Shown here: piece by piece, positions 35,147-46,216 of the stretch
Position numbering within the stretch: position 1 is the stretch's first letter
Layout: every line of letters begins with the position of its first letter
Assembly (NCBI GenBank): GCA_960531495.1
Contig: OY482846.1
Coordinates: 38,984,117-39,048,116 of the forward strand
Origin: Zeus faber
Taxonomy: Eukaryota > Chordata > Actinopteri > Zeiformes > Zeidae
Reading direction: 5' to 3'
Length of the DNA: 64,000 nucleotides
Position numbers and translations under genes: made by a program
The notes under the pieces: model-generated
Seen by the model: the letters and a program-made list of their open reading frames with translations, nothing else
What the model was told of the DNA's origin: nothing
Database searches by the model: none

Positions 35147-36030
35147 CTATATGTCTTTGTTCAACAATGTACTGCTCCTGAACCCGCACTGCGAAGTCGC
35201 ACCACTGCAGCCCAGTAACAAGCAGTCATCCTTGCACTTGCCAATAATATGAATGGCTCTTTGTAAGTTTAGGGGAACCACACTCCATTTGCACATATTT
35301 GCAATGAACAAAGTTTTGCACATTGGGACATTTGAATTCAATGAGGCCAAATTGTGGTGTATTGGGGGTATTCAGTGGAGTAAAAACCCACTCCATCAGG
35401 GGAGGCACCAAGACGGTCTTTACTGGGGTGAATGACAAGGCCACTGGGTGAGTAGTTTATATTCAGTAGCCTAATGTACTTGGCTACTACTGCAAGCTCC
35501 TTCTCACCTCTCCTCATGTCTGCTGTCTGCCTTGTACCCTTTATTGAGCGCTCTGCAAGTGACTGCAGAGCTCTGGCCTCGAACATGACATTCTTCTCAA
35601 AACCTAGAGAGGTATGTCATGTGTAGCCGCCTCAATTCTGTGCCATTTCTGTATTTAAAGCCAGCTGTTGAGATGTAGTAGCTCCCCTTCTGAGCACACA
35701 AAGACACATAAATTGGCAATATAACGTACCCCTCCAGAGGCAAGTGCAGTGTTGGTGGTGTTTCATGGTGTATTGTGACGTACCGGGATGTCAAAGCAGG
35801 CTGCTGATACGACAGAACACTGCCCTCCTAGACCAAACCGAAGGCACTTTCCACAACGGGCTTGTCAGTTCCCATGTTCATAGTGGTCACAAATGGCCTG
35901 TCCTCGATGCTGAATTTTGTATACGCCTCACTGGACCTACCATGCCTCCACTCCTACAAAGAATTGTTAAGGCAACACAGCACATTAAAGCAGCAATATG
36001 TAACCTTATTTGGCGCCCATACAGTTTCTG
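35147..36030 (-). pseudogene. YqaJ-type nuclease remnant (transposon-borne)
   Basis: Minus-strand frames in order: 36030-35800 (degenerate, with M-G-T-D-K-P-V-V-E-S), 35794-35597 (I-S-T-A-G-F-K-Y-R-N-G-T-E), 35586-35338 (E-A-R-A-L-Q-S-L, then H-P-S-K-D-R-L-G-A-S-P-D-G-V) and 35444-35226 (F-G-L-I-E-F-K-C-P-N-V, then K-S-H-S-Y-Y-W-Q-V-Q-G). P-D-G followed by E-F-K is the PD-(D/E)xK signature of the YqaJ/lambda-exonuclease fold, which degrades one DNA strand for recombination. In fish such domains are carried by DNA transposons. It converges on the THAP transposase 350 bases away. At least one frameshift lies between the two catalytic blocks. Confidence 0.75.
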
Positions 36031-36048
36031 AATGCAATTGCACTTTTA

Positions 36049-36200
36049 CAAGATTCAAGGTTCAAGCGGTTATTTGTCACATACATATACTGTACATACG
36101 ATCACGCAGTGAAATGTTATGACACCCGGTGATTACGCAGGATAAGCTCTATAAACTCTAAAAATACTAAAATGTGCGTTATCGACACAAGGTGCGTGCA
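36049..36200 (-). mobile_element. L2-type LINE 3' tail (copy 3)
   Basis: 'agattcaaggttcaag', 'tatttgtcacatacatata' and 'gcagtgaaatgttatgac', then 'ggtgattacgcaggataagc', matching the 25.8 kb tail to about 36200. Confidence 0.8.
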
Positions 36201-37091
36201 TTCACTCAGCGAGTGAGTGAATCCCCCTTTTCACCAAAAAGATTTGAATCATTTGAGGACAATGCTGTTTTCTCTGCAATATCGCACTTAAATGGCTTAA
36301 ATAAAAACCTTGGACTGATACAAAAGTTGTTTTTTTCTATTTATTAATTGCACATATTTATATTGTATTGTATTGCAGATAAATTCGGTGCGGCTCACTG
36401 CCATTATGTGGTCTTGCAGTTGTGTTTCTCTTATTTGCAAAGCGTTTTGGTATGCAGTTCGTTAGACACATCTGAATTTGCAGCACATTTTCTAAATGCT
36501 ATGCATGTGTTGTCATATTGGTGAAGATATTTTCTTAATTTGCTTTTTTTTGTTTATTTGCATGTGTTTTCTTAAGTTGCAGTTATGTTGTGGCTTTTGC
36601 ATTAGTGTTTGGTCTATTTGCATGTGTTTTCTTCCGTTGCAGATGCAACCAAAAGTCTTGGAAGCGTTATATCTGTATAACTCTTGTCAACACATCTAAC
36701 ACTACCATGATACTTTGCGTGTAGCAAATAACTTTAGGTTGCCTACGAGTCATGCATAACAGTGGCTACAAGACTAACGTTAGTTAACCCATGTGGCATA
36801 TAACTTAAAGCCTTTATCCAATTTGCTCATTGGGGCTTTAGTCGTCCTGCACATTCTATGACCATCAGGGATATGGGAGCTCCTGTGGGCAGCCGATGTA
36901 GAACTTTGCAATAGCTAAACCGGAAACAAGCAAGCAGTACTATCAGAACACAAAGTGATTGTGCAAGTAGCCTATTGGCTATCGACCAACCCACATGAAA
37001 ACCCACGACTATGACTACAGGATATTGGATCGTAAATAATGAACATGTTTACTATTTGCGATCGATGCGGCCAGGACAGACTTAAATATAC
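36201..37091. other. Unassigned AT-rich DNA
   Basis: 36530-36650 has two near copies of 'atttgcatgtgttttctt' and 'gttgcag' words. No gene recognised. Confidence 0.35.
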
Positions 37092-37604
37092 TCAAGATTC
37101 AAGATTCAAGATTCAAGATTTTTATTTGTCACATACATATACATACTTCCATACATATATGCAGTGAAATGTAATGCAACGCACCCGGTGATAGCACACA
37201 ATAAGTCCTAGGAAAAAGTACAAAAATAAAATAAAATAAAAAGTAGAAAATTCCTTTCTAATAGACCGACTAACTGACTCCTAAAACGTAATACAGTAAG
37301 TGGAATACTTATAGAATAAGATAAAAAATATATAGAATAAAATACAATAAAAATAAATTGAAATAAAATGGAATAGATAGAAGGAATATGCCTATGTATA
37401 TACAGATATGTGCATTTAAAGTGGCATGTGAATTAAAGTGGCATGTGAATGTGAATAGTGTGAGGTAGTGTTTGGGATAATACAGCACAGTATACAACAG
37501 TACGGCGCAGCAATACGGCATCACGAACAACCCTGAACAGTGATACAGTATGCGGTACAGTATGCTACATACAGTACAGTAGGTAGTGGAGCCTAGTGCA
37601 TGGC

Positions 37605-38858
37605 TCAGTTAGGACCCCTGGTGAGGTCAGCGTTGACAGTTCTGATGGCTTGAGGGAAGAAACTCCGTCTCAGTCTCTCTGTTCTCGCTGCGTGACTGCG
37701 GAGGCGCTTGCCTGACCGCAGCAGCTGAAACAGTCCGTTGTTGGGGTGATGAGGATCCTTCATGATCCTACGGGCTCTGCTACTACACCTCCTGGTGTAT
37801 AACTCCTGCAAGGGGGGGAGGGTAGTTCCAGTGGTACGTTCAGCTGAACGCACCACCCTCTGCAGGGCCCGCCTGTCCTGGGCAGTACAGTTCCCAAACC
37901 AGGCAGTGATGTTGCCTGTCAGGATGCTCTCCACTGCTCCAGAGTAGAAGGACTTGAGGATCCTCACCGAGACCCGGAATTTCCTCAGCTGCCTGAGGTG
38001 GTAGAGACGCTGCCTCGCCTTTCTCACCAGAGTGTCTGTGTGAACAGTCCATGTTAAGTCCTCTGTGATGTGGACTCCCAGATATCTGAAGCTGCTCACC
38101 CTATCGACAGAAGTCCCATTAATCCACAAGGGCGCGTGCGTCCTCGATTGTGATCCACGCCTAAAGTCCACAATCAGCTCCTTGGTTTTGCTGACGTTCA
38201 GGTGGAGGCTGTTGTCCTGGCACCAGAGTGACAGGTCAGCCACCTCCTCGCGGTAGGCCTTCTCATCGCAGTCGGTGATCAGGCCCACGACCACGGTGTC
38301 GTCAGCAAACTTGATGATGGTGTTGGAGCTGGACCTGGCCACACAGTCATGTGTGTACAGGGAGTACAGTAGGGGGCTGAGGACGCAGCCCTGGGGGGAT
38401 CCTGTATTCAGGGTGAGGGAGCTTGACATGTACTTCCCCACCTTGACCACCTGGGGGCGGCCTGTGAGGAAGTCCAGGATCCAGGTGCACAGCGGAGCAT
38501 TCAATCCTAGCTCCAACAACTTGACAGCCAGTCTGGTGGGGACTATGGTGTTGAAAGCTGAACTATAATCAATGAACAGCATTCTCACATAGGCCCCCTT
38601 CTGGCCATCCAGGTGCGTGAGCGTGGTGTGCAGTACCTGGGAGACCGCGTCATCAGTGGATCTGTTCTGCCGGTACGCGAACTGCAACGGGTCCAAGGTG
38701 CGGGGGAGGGAGGCGCAGATGTAATCCTTAATCAGCCTCTCGAAACACTTCATGACCACCGAGGTGAGGGCCACCGGACGGTAGTCATTCAGGCAGGTTG
38801 GAGAGGCGATCTTCGGGACAGGAACGACGGTGGACCTCTTGAAACAGGATGGGACCAC
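37605..38858 (-). CDS. L2-type LINE reverse transcriptase, open 417 codons
   Basis: An uninterrupted frame beginning [16 protein letters not shown]. The Met is internal to ORF2, so this is a fragment and not a native start. RT blocks in order: [10 protein letters not shown] (about residue 25), [11 protein letters not shown] (60), [10 protein letters not shown] with the first catalytic Asp (100), [10 protein letters not shown] (160), F-A-D-D (185), then the C-terminal domain with [10 protein letters not shown] and [10 protein letters not shown]. All visible RT catalytic residues are present. The lack of stops over 1.25 kb suggests a fairly recent insertion. It cannot move by itself because its endonuclease is absent. 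Confidence 0.85.
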   Translation of the reverse strand: MVPSCFKRSTVVPVPKIASPTCLNDYRPVALTSVVMKCFERLIKDYICASLPRTLDPLQFAYRQNRSTDDAVSQVLHTTLTHLDGQKGAYVRMLFIDYSSAFNTIVPTRLAVKLLELGLNAPLCTWILDFLTGRPQVVKVGKYMSSSLTLNTGSPQGCVLSPLLYSLYTHDCVARSSSNTIIKFADDTVVVGLITDCDEKAYREEVADLSLWCQDNSLHLNVSKTKELIVDFRRGSQSRTHAPLWINGTSVDRVSSFRYLGVHITEDLTWTVHTDTLVRKARQRLYHLRQLRKFRVSVRILKSFYSGAVESILTGNITAWFGNCTAQDRRALQRVVRSAERTTGTTLPPLQELYTRRCSSRARRIMKDPHHPNNGLFQLLRSGKRLRSHAARTERLRRSFFPQAIRTVNADLTRGPN

Positions 38859-38862
38859 TGAT

Positions 38863-39198
38863 TCAGCCAGGGAGATGTTGAATATTGAATATTGTGGTGA
38901 ACACCGGAGCTAGCTGGTTAGCACAGGTCTTCAGTACTCGTCCAGATATGCCATCTGGGCCCGCAGCTTTCCTGGTGTTCACCCGCATCAAAGCCCTCCT
39001 GACCTCGTGCACGGACACTGAGAGTGCGTGCTCATCCCCAGCGGTGTAACTGCAATTAGCCGGCGAGCTAGCGGTGTTGCTGCCAGACTCGAACCGCGCA
39101 TAAAGGGAGTTCAGTTGGTTGGCCAGGGAGGCGTCCGCACTCGTGGCTGGGGAGGAGCTGCTCTTGTAGTTTGTTATTGTTCGCAGCCCCTCCCACAA
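38863..39198 (-). pseudogene. Upstream part of the same LINE ORF2, frameshifted
   Basis: Encodes L-W-E-G-L-R-T-I-T-N-Y-K, the Ser/Ala-rich linker and R-K-A-A-G-P-D-G-I-S-G-R-V-L. It joins the 417-codon frame only after a frameshift at 38881-38894, where the 7-mer AATATTG (plus strand) is present twice in tandem. Loss of one copy would put F-T-T-I-F-N-I in frame with the downstream S-L-A-E-S-V-V-P, so a single slippage event explains the break. Confidence 0.8.
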
Positions 39199-39236
39199 GC
39201 GTCTTGTGTCCCCCCAACAGTACTCGTGACTTACCT

Positions 39237-42200
39237 CACACCACAGGATAATCCGACAAGATCATCTTTAGAACCATCAAAAAAAATCGAGACTTGGCTC
39301 ATGATCGTCGGAATCGGGGCCAGAAATTTCGGCTTGATTGTCATGTAGCGTGTACCCCGCTAAATTAATCTGTTCCAGCCAGAAAAGCAGCCCTGTGTTG
39401 ATCAGAACTATTAGTAGTGACGAAAGGTTCGACTCTTCAAAGGTTCAAAGAGCCGTGATTTTTTAAGACTTTTTTCCGCCTGATTCAGGATGTATTATTT
39501 ATTCTTACTTCATTTCTTTATTGGCAGAAACATCACTTTAAGCAGCTTTGAGGGGTGTTAACGCTTCTCCCGAAGCGATGTGGGCTGATAACCTGGACAA
39601 CATTTTTTTTTTTTTAAATGAATGAAAATTTTGATATGATCACATATTATGTGATCTCAAGCAAAGATGGAGAAGGAGGACGATGATTGATTTGTTGTGG
39701 TGTTGTTTTGTTGCTTGCTTTTCCCCCCCGTTTGAGCGATAGAGGAATTCATTAGCATTTATCTGCATGGCTCTTTGAGGGGAGAATAACGCCGGCCAAA
39801 AAACAGATGAGCGAGAGAGATAAACAGAGAGAGAGAGAGAGCGAAAGAGAAGGGCCAGGGAAGTCGGGAAGGGCATTTTTAATGTTTGCTTTCATTCTTT
39901 CATATCAATTTCCACCTTAATTTCCGCTCCTCCCTTTTTCTGAGAAACAAAGAGACTGAAAGGGGGAAGAAAAATAAAAATAAAATGAGGGCGAGAGTAG
40001 AGAGCAGCATTCAGCGAGATTAAGCCTCAGTGCGTACACACACACATACACTCACACACATATACACGTATACATGTAGAATTATATTGCTATTATTAGG
40101 GGCTATTGTTAATGAAAAACTGACATCAGTAGTCTATGGATGTCATGGATCTACCGCACTCACAGACAAGATTAATAAAATATGTATTCAGGACAGTGCC
40201 AACATGCTGTCGTCCAAGTTTAATCCAGATCAGATCATTACTGTGGAATAATTTAGGAAAAAAAAAAAAGACATCAATAGCGACAGCGACACCTGACAAT
40301 GTAGAACTTCCTTAATATGTGACTGACATTCATTGCCTATTTATTAATTTTTTTTCATTGTTTCTGATGTTAGCTGAACATCGTGACTCAAATTCTGTTG
40401 TGTGAATTTAATTTATTTTATTTATATTGACTTTCTCAATGTTAAATATTCTTTAATTCTTAAATAATTGTTAATTACTATTACAAAAAAATATTTATGA
40501 GCATCATGAATATAGGGGTTGGAGAAGGAATGGCAGAGGAGAGGAAAACAGAAAATCAGCATGACACATGAGGGAGAGAGGGATATATAGAACAGCCGAC
40601 AATGTACAGCGGAGGCTAGGAAACAGATGGAGGGAGAGAGAGCGAGGGAGATAGAGAGAGAGAATACTTAAGTGCATAATAAAGTACGTGTTAATAAATG
40701 TATGATGCTTATAAGTGCATAATAGTCATTTTCATTTTTTTTCAGAATCCTTAATATTGAAAATGCTATATAACTAAAATAATATAAATTAAATGCACAC
40801 ATCAGCATTTGTCGTTTCATTAAGTCGTTTAAGGTACAGAACTTATTACAGTTTTCGGGGTTCTGTGAAACGTGACAAAAGTGAAGTTGGACTCGCCCCT
40901 GGACCAGTCAATGTGCACTAATCTCACTGCATGTTGCTCTTATGGCGTTCCGTTTAATTATCCCTGAAGAACGGTGTTTTAACAATTACGATCATTCCTC
41001 GATCATTCCGTGACGCGAGTTTTTCCGATTTGTGTAATTTGTAGAATAAGCCCAGAGTCCCGTCTCACGGCGTCTCTGTAGAAGGAAATCACTCCGTGTG
41101 GACGTTCCCGGGTACGAGGCGATACACACACACGCGCTCACTTGGGATGTGACGTCATGAAATGTCAAAGTACGGTACGGTATCTACCAAAATACCGCGG
41201 TAAACGGTATTTCAAAGTATAAATGCAATCCCTTCGTTTCTGTTTATTCAATTCATAAATATGCTATATTTAAAAAGAAAGACACATGGTGACACCTCTG
41301 CGGCACAGCACGGGGAGGTTCTCGTCGGAGCTTCAAATTCGCAGAGGAGGCAAGGTAAGCGACATATGTATTAAAATCCGACACATTTTCGAAGTTCAAG
41401 ATGTGAACTTTAATTCGCCTCACCTCATATTGGCTCTACACAGTAGCAGACGGGCGAATGTTGTAATAATCCATTCAATAAGTAATTCGGCAAAGAGCTA
41501 CATTCCGCCATGTTTGTTTACACTTGCTTCCATGCGCGCAAGTAACTTGATTGGCGGAACGCTGCGCTTGGGGAACACCGGGTTACATAAATACTGTATA
41601 TACAATGTCTTAATTAACAAAAATAAATAAAGTAAATAATAAAAGATCAATCGCACAGATCCACAGACATCTACCAGGTAAGGAAGTACATAAACACATA
41701 GACAAACGCCTAGTTTGTAATCTCTAACCACACGGTTGCAATGTACATTCTGAACCATAAGCTGCACATTTATCGTGAACAGTATGATGACGTCACAAAC
41801 CATCTCACTATAAAACTCCTCTCGTTCCATTGGTTTTCGAACCTTGGCGTGTCGATGACGCGGGTTTTGTCGGTTTTTCACTATTTTCTGCTGCGTGTGT
41901 GGATCGATTTGAGTGGAACGTCAAGCACGAGATGTTTGTGATGTCCCGATTCTAACGACACCTCAACCGTGTTTGTAGCTTCTGCAGTTGTTCTGTTCCA
42001 CACAGTTTTGGCCCAAAATTTTCAGAGGAAAATAATGAATAATAAATTAGAATATTAGAATAAATAAAGCCGTGTGCGATGTAGCATAGGCTAATGCTAA
42101 TAGAAAGGACGGCAGCGTGACTGCAAACTCAGCATCACACACAGACACACACACACACACTCAAACACGAATTGTCATCAACACACTCTGTGGAGAAATG

Positions 42201-43127
42201 ACAAGGTTTCCTCTAAATGTTTCAAATTCAGTTCCCCTGTGTCAAGCTCATCAAAGTTGTTCCCGCCCGCCTAGTGGTGGTGACCTCGCCATGGCATCCC
42301 GTCAACATGACGGACACACTCAGTGAGGGTAAATGCAGATGATCAATGCTCATGAAAAATACAAGTATTGCATTACAAGCAAGTGATGTCTAAATGCTAA
42401 AGGGCATAATGTTTATTTGGTGACTTTGCCCGACTCCTCCTTACCAGGAGATCTTACCTTCCTGTGCACAACTGTCAAAACTGTCGGTGTCCGTGTTTTT
42501 CTAGCTGGTAAAAGGACCAGCTGCGTAAACACTCTTTGTATGCTTTCTTTTTACGACCGCCTTCGATGTTTTTCTTTGTTAAATCGTGTTTTCAGCTGTT
42601 ACTGAAGGCAACGGCAAATCACATGGCCAGTCTCAGAATAGGCACAACCTTTCCTCTATATATACTGTAAGCTGTTTTTTATTTTCTTCTTCTGTGAAAA
42701 ATAGACTGAAAGGCATCACGGTTGAGAATTGCATCTGTATCTTTCTCCTTATCCCACGGAATAAATATCTTTAATACTCTCAGGTTTTCCTGTGGCGGGC
42801 AGATTAACCTCACCGACCACACAGTGAGAATTCTCCAACAACTCGACCCGTCTCGGTGAAGAGACGACGCGGCCTTTGATTAAAACGCTGTGGAAATAAT
42901 AATAATAATGACGATAATTTGAAAAGAGCGTTCTTACCTGCTCCATAGGTGTATTATTTCATTGACATTCTTCAGGGGCTGAAAGAAGAGCGAGAGCGAG
43001 AGAGAGAGAGAAAAGACGAGAACGAAAGCGATGAATTCTCATTAGGCCTCGGAAGGAAGAGAGTGTCGTAATCCGCAGTGGGCTCCCATTCCGACGGCAT
43101 TAACACGTCAAACCGTTGATGAGGATG

Positions 43128-43130
<3 letters not shown>
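39237..43130. other. Unassigned DNA
   Basis: No gene recognised over 3.9 kb. 39400-39470 has 'ggttcgactcttcaaaggttc', MITE-like. 39820-39850 and 40620-40670 are GA-rich. 41180-41240 has 'ggtatctaccaaaataccgcggtaaacggtatt', an imperfect palindrome such as transposon ends carry. Open frames at 41286-41630 and 41498-41881 overlap on opposite strands and match nothing known. 42132-42162 is CA-rich. Confidence 0.35.

Positions 43131-43162
<32 letters not shown>
43131..43162. repeat. (TG)n microsatellite
   Basis: About 16 TG units. Confidence 0.95.
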
Positions 43163-43163
<1 letters not shown>

Positions 43164-43615
43164 ACCCGATAAGAGGAATTGAGTCGACACAAAGATCATT
43201 TAATGTAGACAAGCGGTGAGTGTGATGATAGAGAGATGAGAGGGAGAGAGCGGAAGCGGGTCTGAGAGAGGGATAGAGAGAGGGAAATTAGAATGATAGA
43301 GAAAGAGGGATGCTATAGAGAGAAAGAAAGATTTGGGGGGGAGGGATGAAAAACAAGAGAGAGCAAGATCGAGAGCTAGAGGGAGATGAGTGACGGACGG
43401 AGGGAGAGATTGAGGGAGCGTGAAAAGGGCGGGAGAGAGAGAAGGGGGAGCTAAGGAAAGGGGAGATGGGTCGGGGGAGAAAGGGGAAGTGGGAGAGAGA
43501 TACAGAGAGGTGGATGAGAGAGGGAAAGAGGGGATAAATGGAGAGAGGGACAGAGGAGAGAAGGGGAGGGAGAGAGAGAGTTGGTGGAGAGAGAGAGAGG
43601 AAGGTCTGACCTGAC
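43163..43615. repeat. GA-rich low-complexity tract
   Basis: Mostly GAGAGAGGGA-type purine sequence on the plus strand from about 43200. Open frames (109 codons minus, 64 plus) are compositional. Confidence 0.85.
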
Positions 43616-44152
43616 ATTTGGACGGACAGAACGGGGCGATAATGGCTGATTACAGATGGATTTCAGATCATAATTTGAGATACGAAAATTTGGGTCTGAT
43701 CATTTCACCAATTTTTGCTTAATGAAACTAAAACCACGAGATGTTTCTGATCTACCGGTTCAAAGGAGACATCAACGGTGTTCGCAACTTCTTCCCTTCT
43801 TCTAATAATAATGACAAAATATTATTTACAGATCATTGGATAGTCTGGACTTGTCATCCCTTATAAATGCGCTTCAATTGCCACCAGGTCTCTGCAAACA
43901 GTGATAATTTCAATCCCCAATCTCTCTCCGCGCTGTATACGCAGCTTAATGGTGGTGGGCTGCCGCGGTGCGGGTGGCGGTGCCCCTTCACCGGGTCGCC
44001 AAAGCAAAGAAGCCTTTCGACATGGGAGAGAAATTGATTCTTCCTGCAGCAAACGACATATGTTGGAAATTGCTGGGGTAATCAGCTGCGAACAAAGTTG
44101 GGAATGTTCCTCTCTGATAACACGGTAAAAAGGAGATTTGATGACATTCACA
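43616..44152. other. Unassigned DNA
   Basis: 43860-44130 has balanced composition and overlapping open frames on both strands with no family match. Could be conserved non-coding DNA; not testable here. Confidence 0.3.
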
Positions 44153-44232
44153 ATTCAAGAGGTTTATTTGCAACATACATATACATATGTTCATACATAC
44201 AGTATATGCAGTGAAATGTCTTTGCAGCGCAC
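44153..44232 (-). mobile_element. L2-type LINE 3' tail (copy 4)
   Basis: 'attcaagaggtttatttgc', 'tatgcagtgaaatgtctttg' and 'cgcacccgg', closest to the 32.7 kb and 37.1 kb tails. It abuts the hAT relic at about 44235, so it probably inserted into or truncated that element. Confidence 0.75.
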
Positions 44233-44235
44233 CCG

Positions 44236-45821
44236 GACATGCTGAGGATGTTGAGCGTTTTTTTTTGAGAGGCTTTGTGCATCCCCATGGTACGCCATTG
44301 AAGTTGATGAATCCACCGACGTGGAAAGTAGGGCAATTTTACTCGTTTACATGTGTCATAGCTATCAAGATGACTTACACGAGGATATGCTGTGCGCCTT
44401 GTCACTCCCAACAAAAGCGACTGGAGAAATATTGAAAGCCTATATTTCTGGTAAACTAGACTGGGCTTTCTGTGATGGGTTGTGCACGGATGGCGCCGCG
44501 GCCATGACTAGCCGCCTGTCTGGCTTCACGACTAGAGTGAGACAGGATTCCCCGAACTGTGAGGTGGCCTATCGTCATCTATCGAAGATGCTGGCAAGTA
44601 AAAAAATGTCCCCTGTGTTGAACAAGCGTATTGAGTGAAGTGATCAAGGTGGTCAACTATGTAGAAGCACATTCGCTTAACACATGTTTGAATGAGCAAC
44701 TTTGTGACGATACGGACGCAGAACATAAGCGGCTCCTTCTACACACCAAAGTTCGATCGCTATCCAGTGTTAAGGCCCTTAACTGAGTGTATGCGCTACG
44801 GTGGCCACTGCAATTGTTTCTCTCTGAGATGGCCTCTCAAATGTCCAATCGCTTTACAGATGAAGACTGGGTGGCAAAACTAGCCTATCTGTGTGATGTA
44901 CTTATGCATGTGACCAAACTCAACCTGTCCGCCCAGGGCAAAATGACAACTGTCTTTAGACTTTCTGACTTTAAAGCCAAATTGGATTTATGGGCAAAAT
45001 GAGTTGACATAAGTCTCTATGATCTGTTCCAAATGTACACCGAGTGTGTGGGAGAAAGTGAATGCGTACACCTGTCGACACTGATGCGGGACACCTGCGC
45101 ACATTGTCAGCGGAATTCCAGAGCTATTTCCCATCCACCAAGGACAAGAGGACTGGCAATGAATGGATATGTGATACTCTCTTCAGTTCACATTCTATGC
45201 CATCCTTCTGGATTAAACTCGAGATGGAATAACTAGCCACACTGGCATTAAAGATCTTATTACCTTACCCGTCTTCATACTTGTGTGAGGCCTGATTCAG
45301 ACAAAGCTCAGGAGTAGACTGGACTAAACAAATGCACTTTGTTTGTTTTCGACATCAATCACACTGCACTACGACCGGCTTGCCTCTGGGAAGCAGGCCC
45401 AGGGCTTCCACTTGATTTGAGTGATGATCAAATTTGTTCTCAAAATAAATACAGTGTTTTATTGTAGATGTATTGACTAATGTATTTATTTTCCTCTGTG
45501 TAACAGGGAGTCACTCTGCTCCACTTCCACTGCATGTCCTGGGTTTCTAAATTAAAAAAGCAAATAGAAACACTGTTTTATTATAGATGTATTTAATGTA
45601 TTTATTTTCCACCCTGTGTAACGGGGAGTCTCTCTCTTTTACCTTTGCGGCGCATCCCGTGTCCTGGTTTCTCCAGGGACATCTAATAAAAACACTGTTT
45701 TTTTGTGACTATTTATTTTCGTCCGTGCGTAAAGGGAGACAGTGACTCTTACTCCCCCGGTCCATGAATATTTTTTGTGATGTGGTCCTGTCTGTGATAA
45801 TAAAAAGGTTGGGAACCCCTA
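44236..45821 (+). pseudogene. hAT transposase relic (ZBED/SCAND3-like) to its 3' end
   Basis: Plus-strand fragments of a BED-type hAT transposase: E-V-D-E-S-T-D-V-E-S-R-A-I-L (44300-44340), then C-T-D-G-A-A-A-M-T-S-R-L-S-G-F (about 44490), the D-G-x-x-x-M core region. A decayed part follows with S-D-F-K-A-K-L-D-L-W (44970), F-Q-S-Y-F-P-S-T-K-D-K-R (45110) and L-A-T-L-A-L-K-I-L-L-P-Y-P-S-S-Y (45235), the dimerisation end. The element closes at about 45821 with 'aaaaaggttgggaacccct', the inverted form of a Charlie-type hAT terminus. The N-terminal BED finger and left terminus are missing. Many stops; inactive. Confidence 0.8.
45449..45760. repeat. Three tandem ~120-bp units in hAT 3' region
   Basis: Units start at 'acagtgttttattgtagatg' (45450), 'acactgttttattatagatg' (about 45570) and 'acactgtttttttgtgac' (about 45691). 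Each runs through 'tttattttc', a 'tgtgtaac(a/g)ggga' word and a C-rich stretch. The third is shorter. Subterminal repeats like these are often transposase-binding sites in hAT elements, so the position fits. Confidence 0.75.
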
Positions 45822-46150
45822 TTCTAATCAACGGCTCTTCCTGCTCGGTCATAACATCCACAAATATCTAGAGTCTCCCAAAAATATTAATTACTGCTTT
45901 CAAGGGAAAATGCAAAGTCCAGTGTACACTTGTGACCAATTGTATTTGTTTATGGCGATTGTGCCATTGTTCCTTATTTCTGTATATGTGAGCTCCAATG
46001 TTCTTCAATTTAAAAAAAAAGTCCAATACGAGCTTTAATGTAAAGGGAAAGTGAAAAACTCATAAAAAGCTTCAAGTTCACAGGTTAAAAAATTTAATTA
46101 AACAAAATCTCCGTATTCTGCCTTCTTCCCATTGTATTTGTATACATACC
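45822..46150. other. Unassigned AT-rich DNA
   Basis: Nothing recognised. Confidence 0.3.
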
Positions 46151-46216
46151 ACTAGTTAACATGTTCAGCTGTACCAATTGACTACGAGTTCACTCGTGGC
46201 TGTTTACTGCACCCCA
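46151..46216 (+). repeat. ACTAGTTAAC-type repeat (copy 1)
   Basis: 'cactagttaacatgttcagctgt...ttcact(c)gtggctgtttactgcacccca' matches 49047-49125 over about 65 bases. Confidence 0.65.

Larger units (their letters stand above)
37092..39236 (-). mobile_element. L2-type LINE, 5'-truncated (with full 3' end)
   Basis: Minus-strand element with a 3' end of repeated ATTCAAG units (37092-37120 on the plus strand), a 3'-UTR of about 500 bases and the RT half of ORF2. Coding similarity ends near 39225-39236 in the linker before RT, so the endonuclease is missing, as expected from incomplete reverse transcription. Its tail matches four solitary tails elsewhere in the window, all on the same strand. The 3'-UTR holds a tandem 'attaaagtggcatgtgaa'. 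Confidence 0.85.

Noticed and set aside
39028-39348. 106-codon plus-strand ORF
   Set aside because: Antisense shadow of the minus-strand LINE ORF2.
43288-43617. 109-codon Ser/Leu/Pro-rich minus-strand ORF
   Set aside because: Translation of a GA-rich low-complexity tract.
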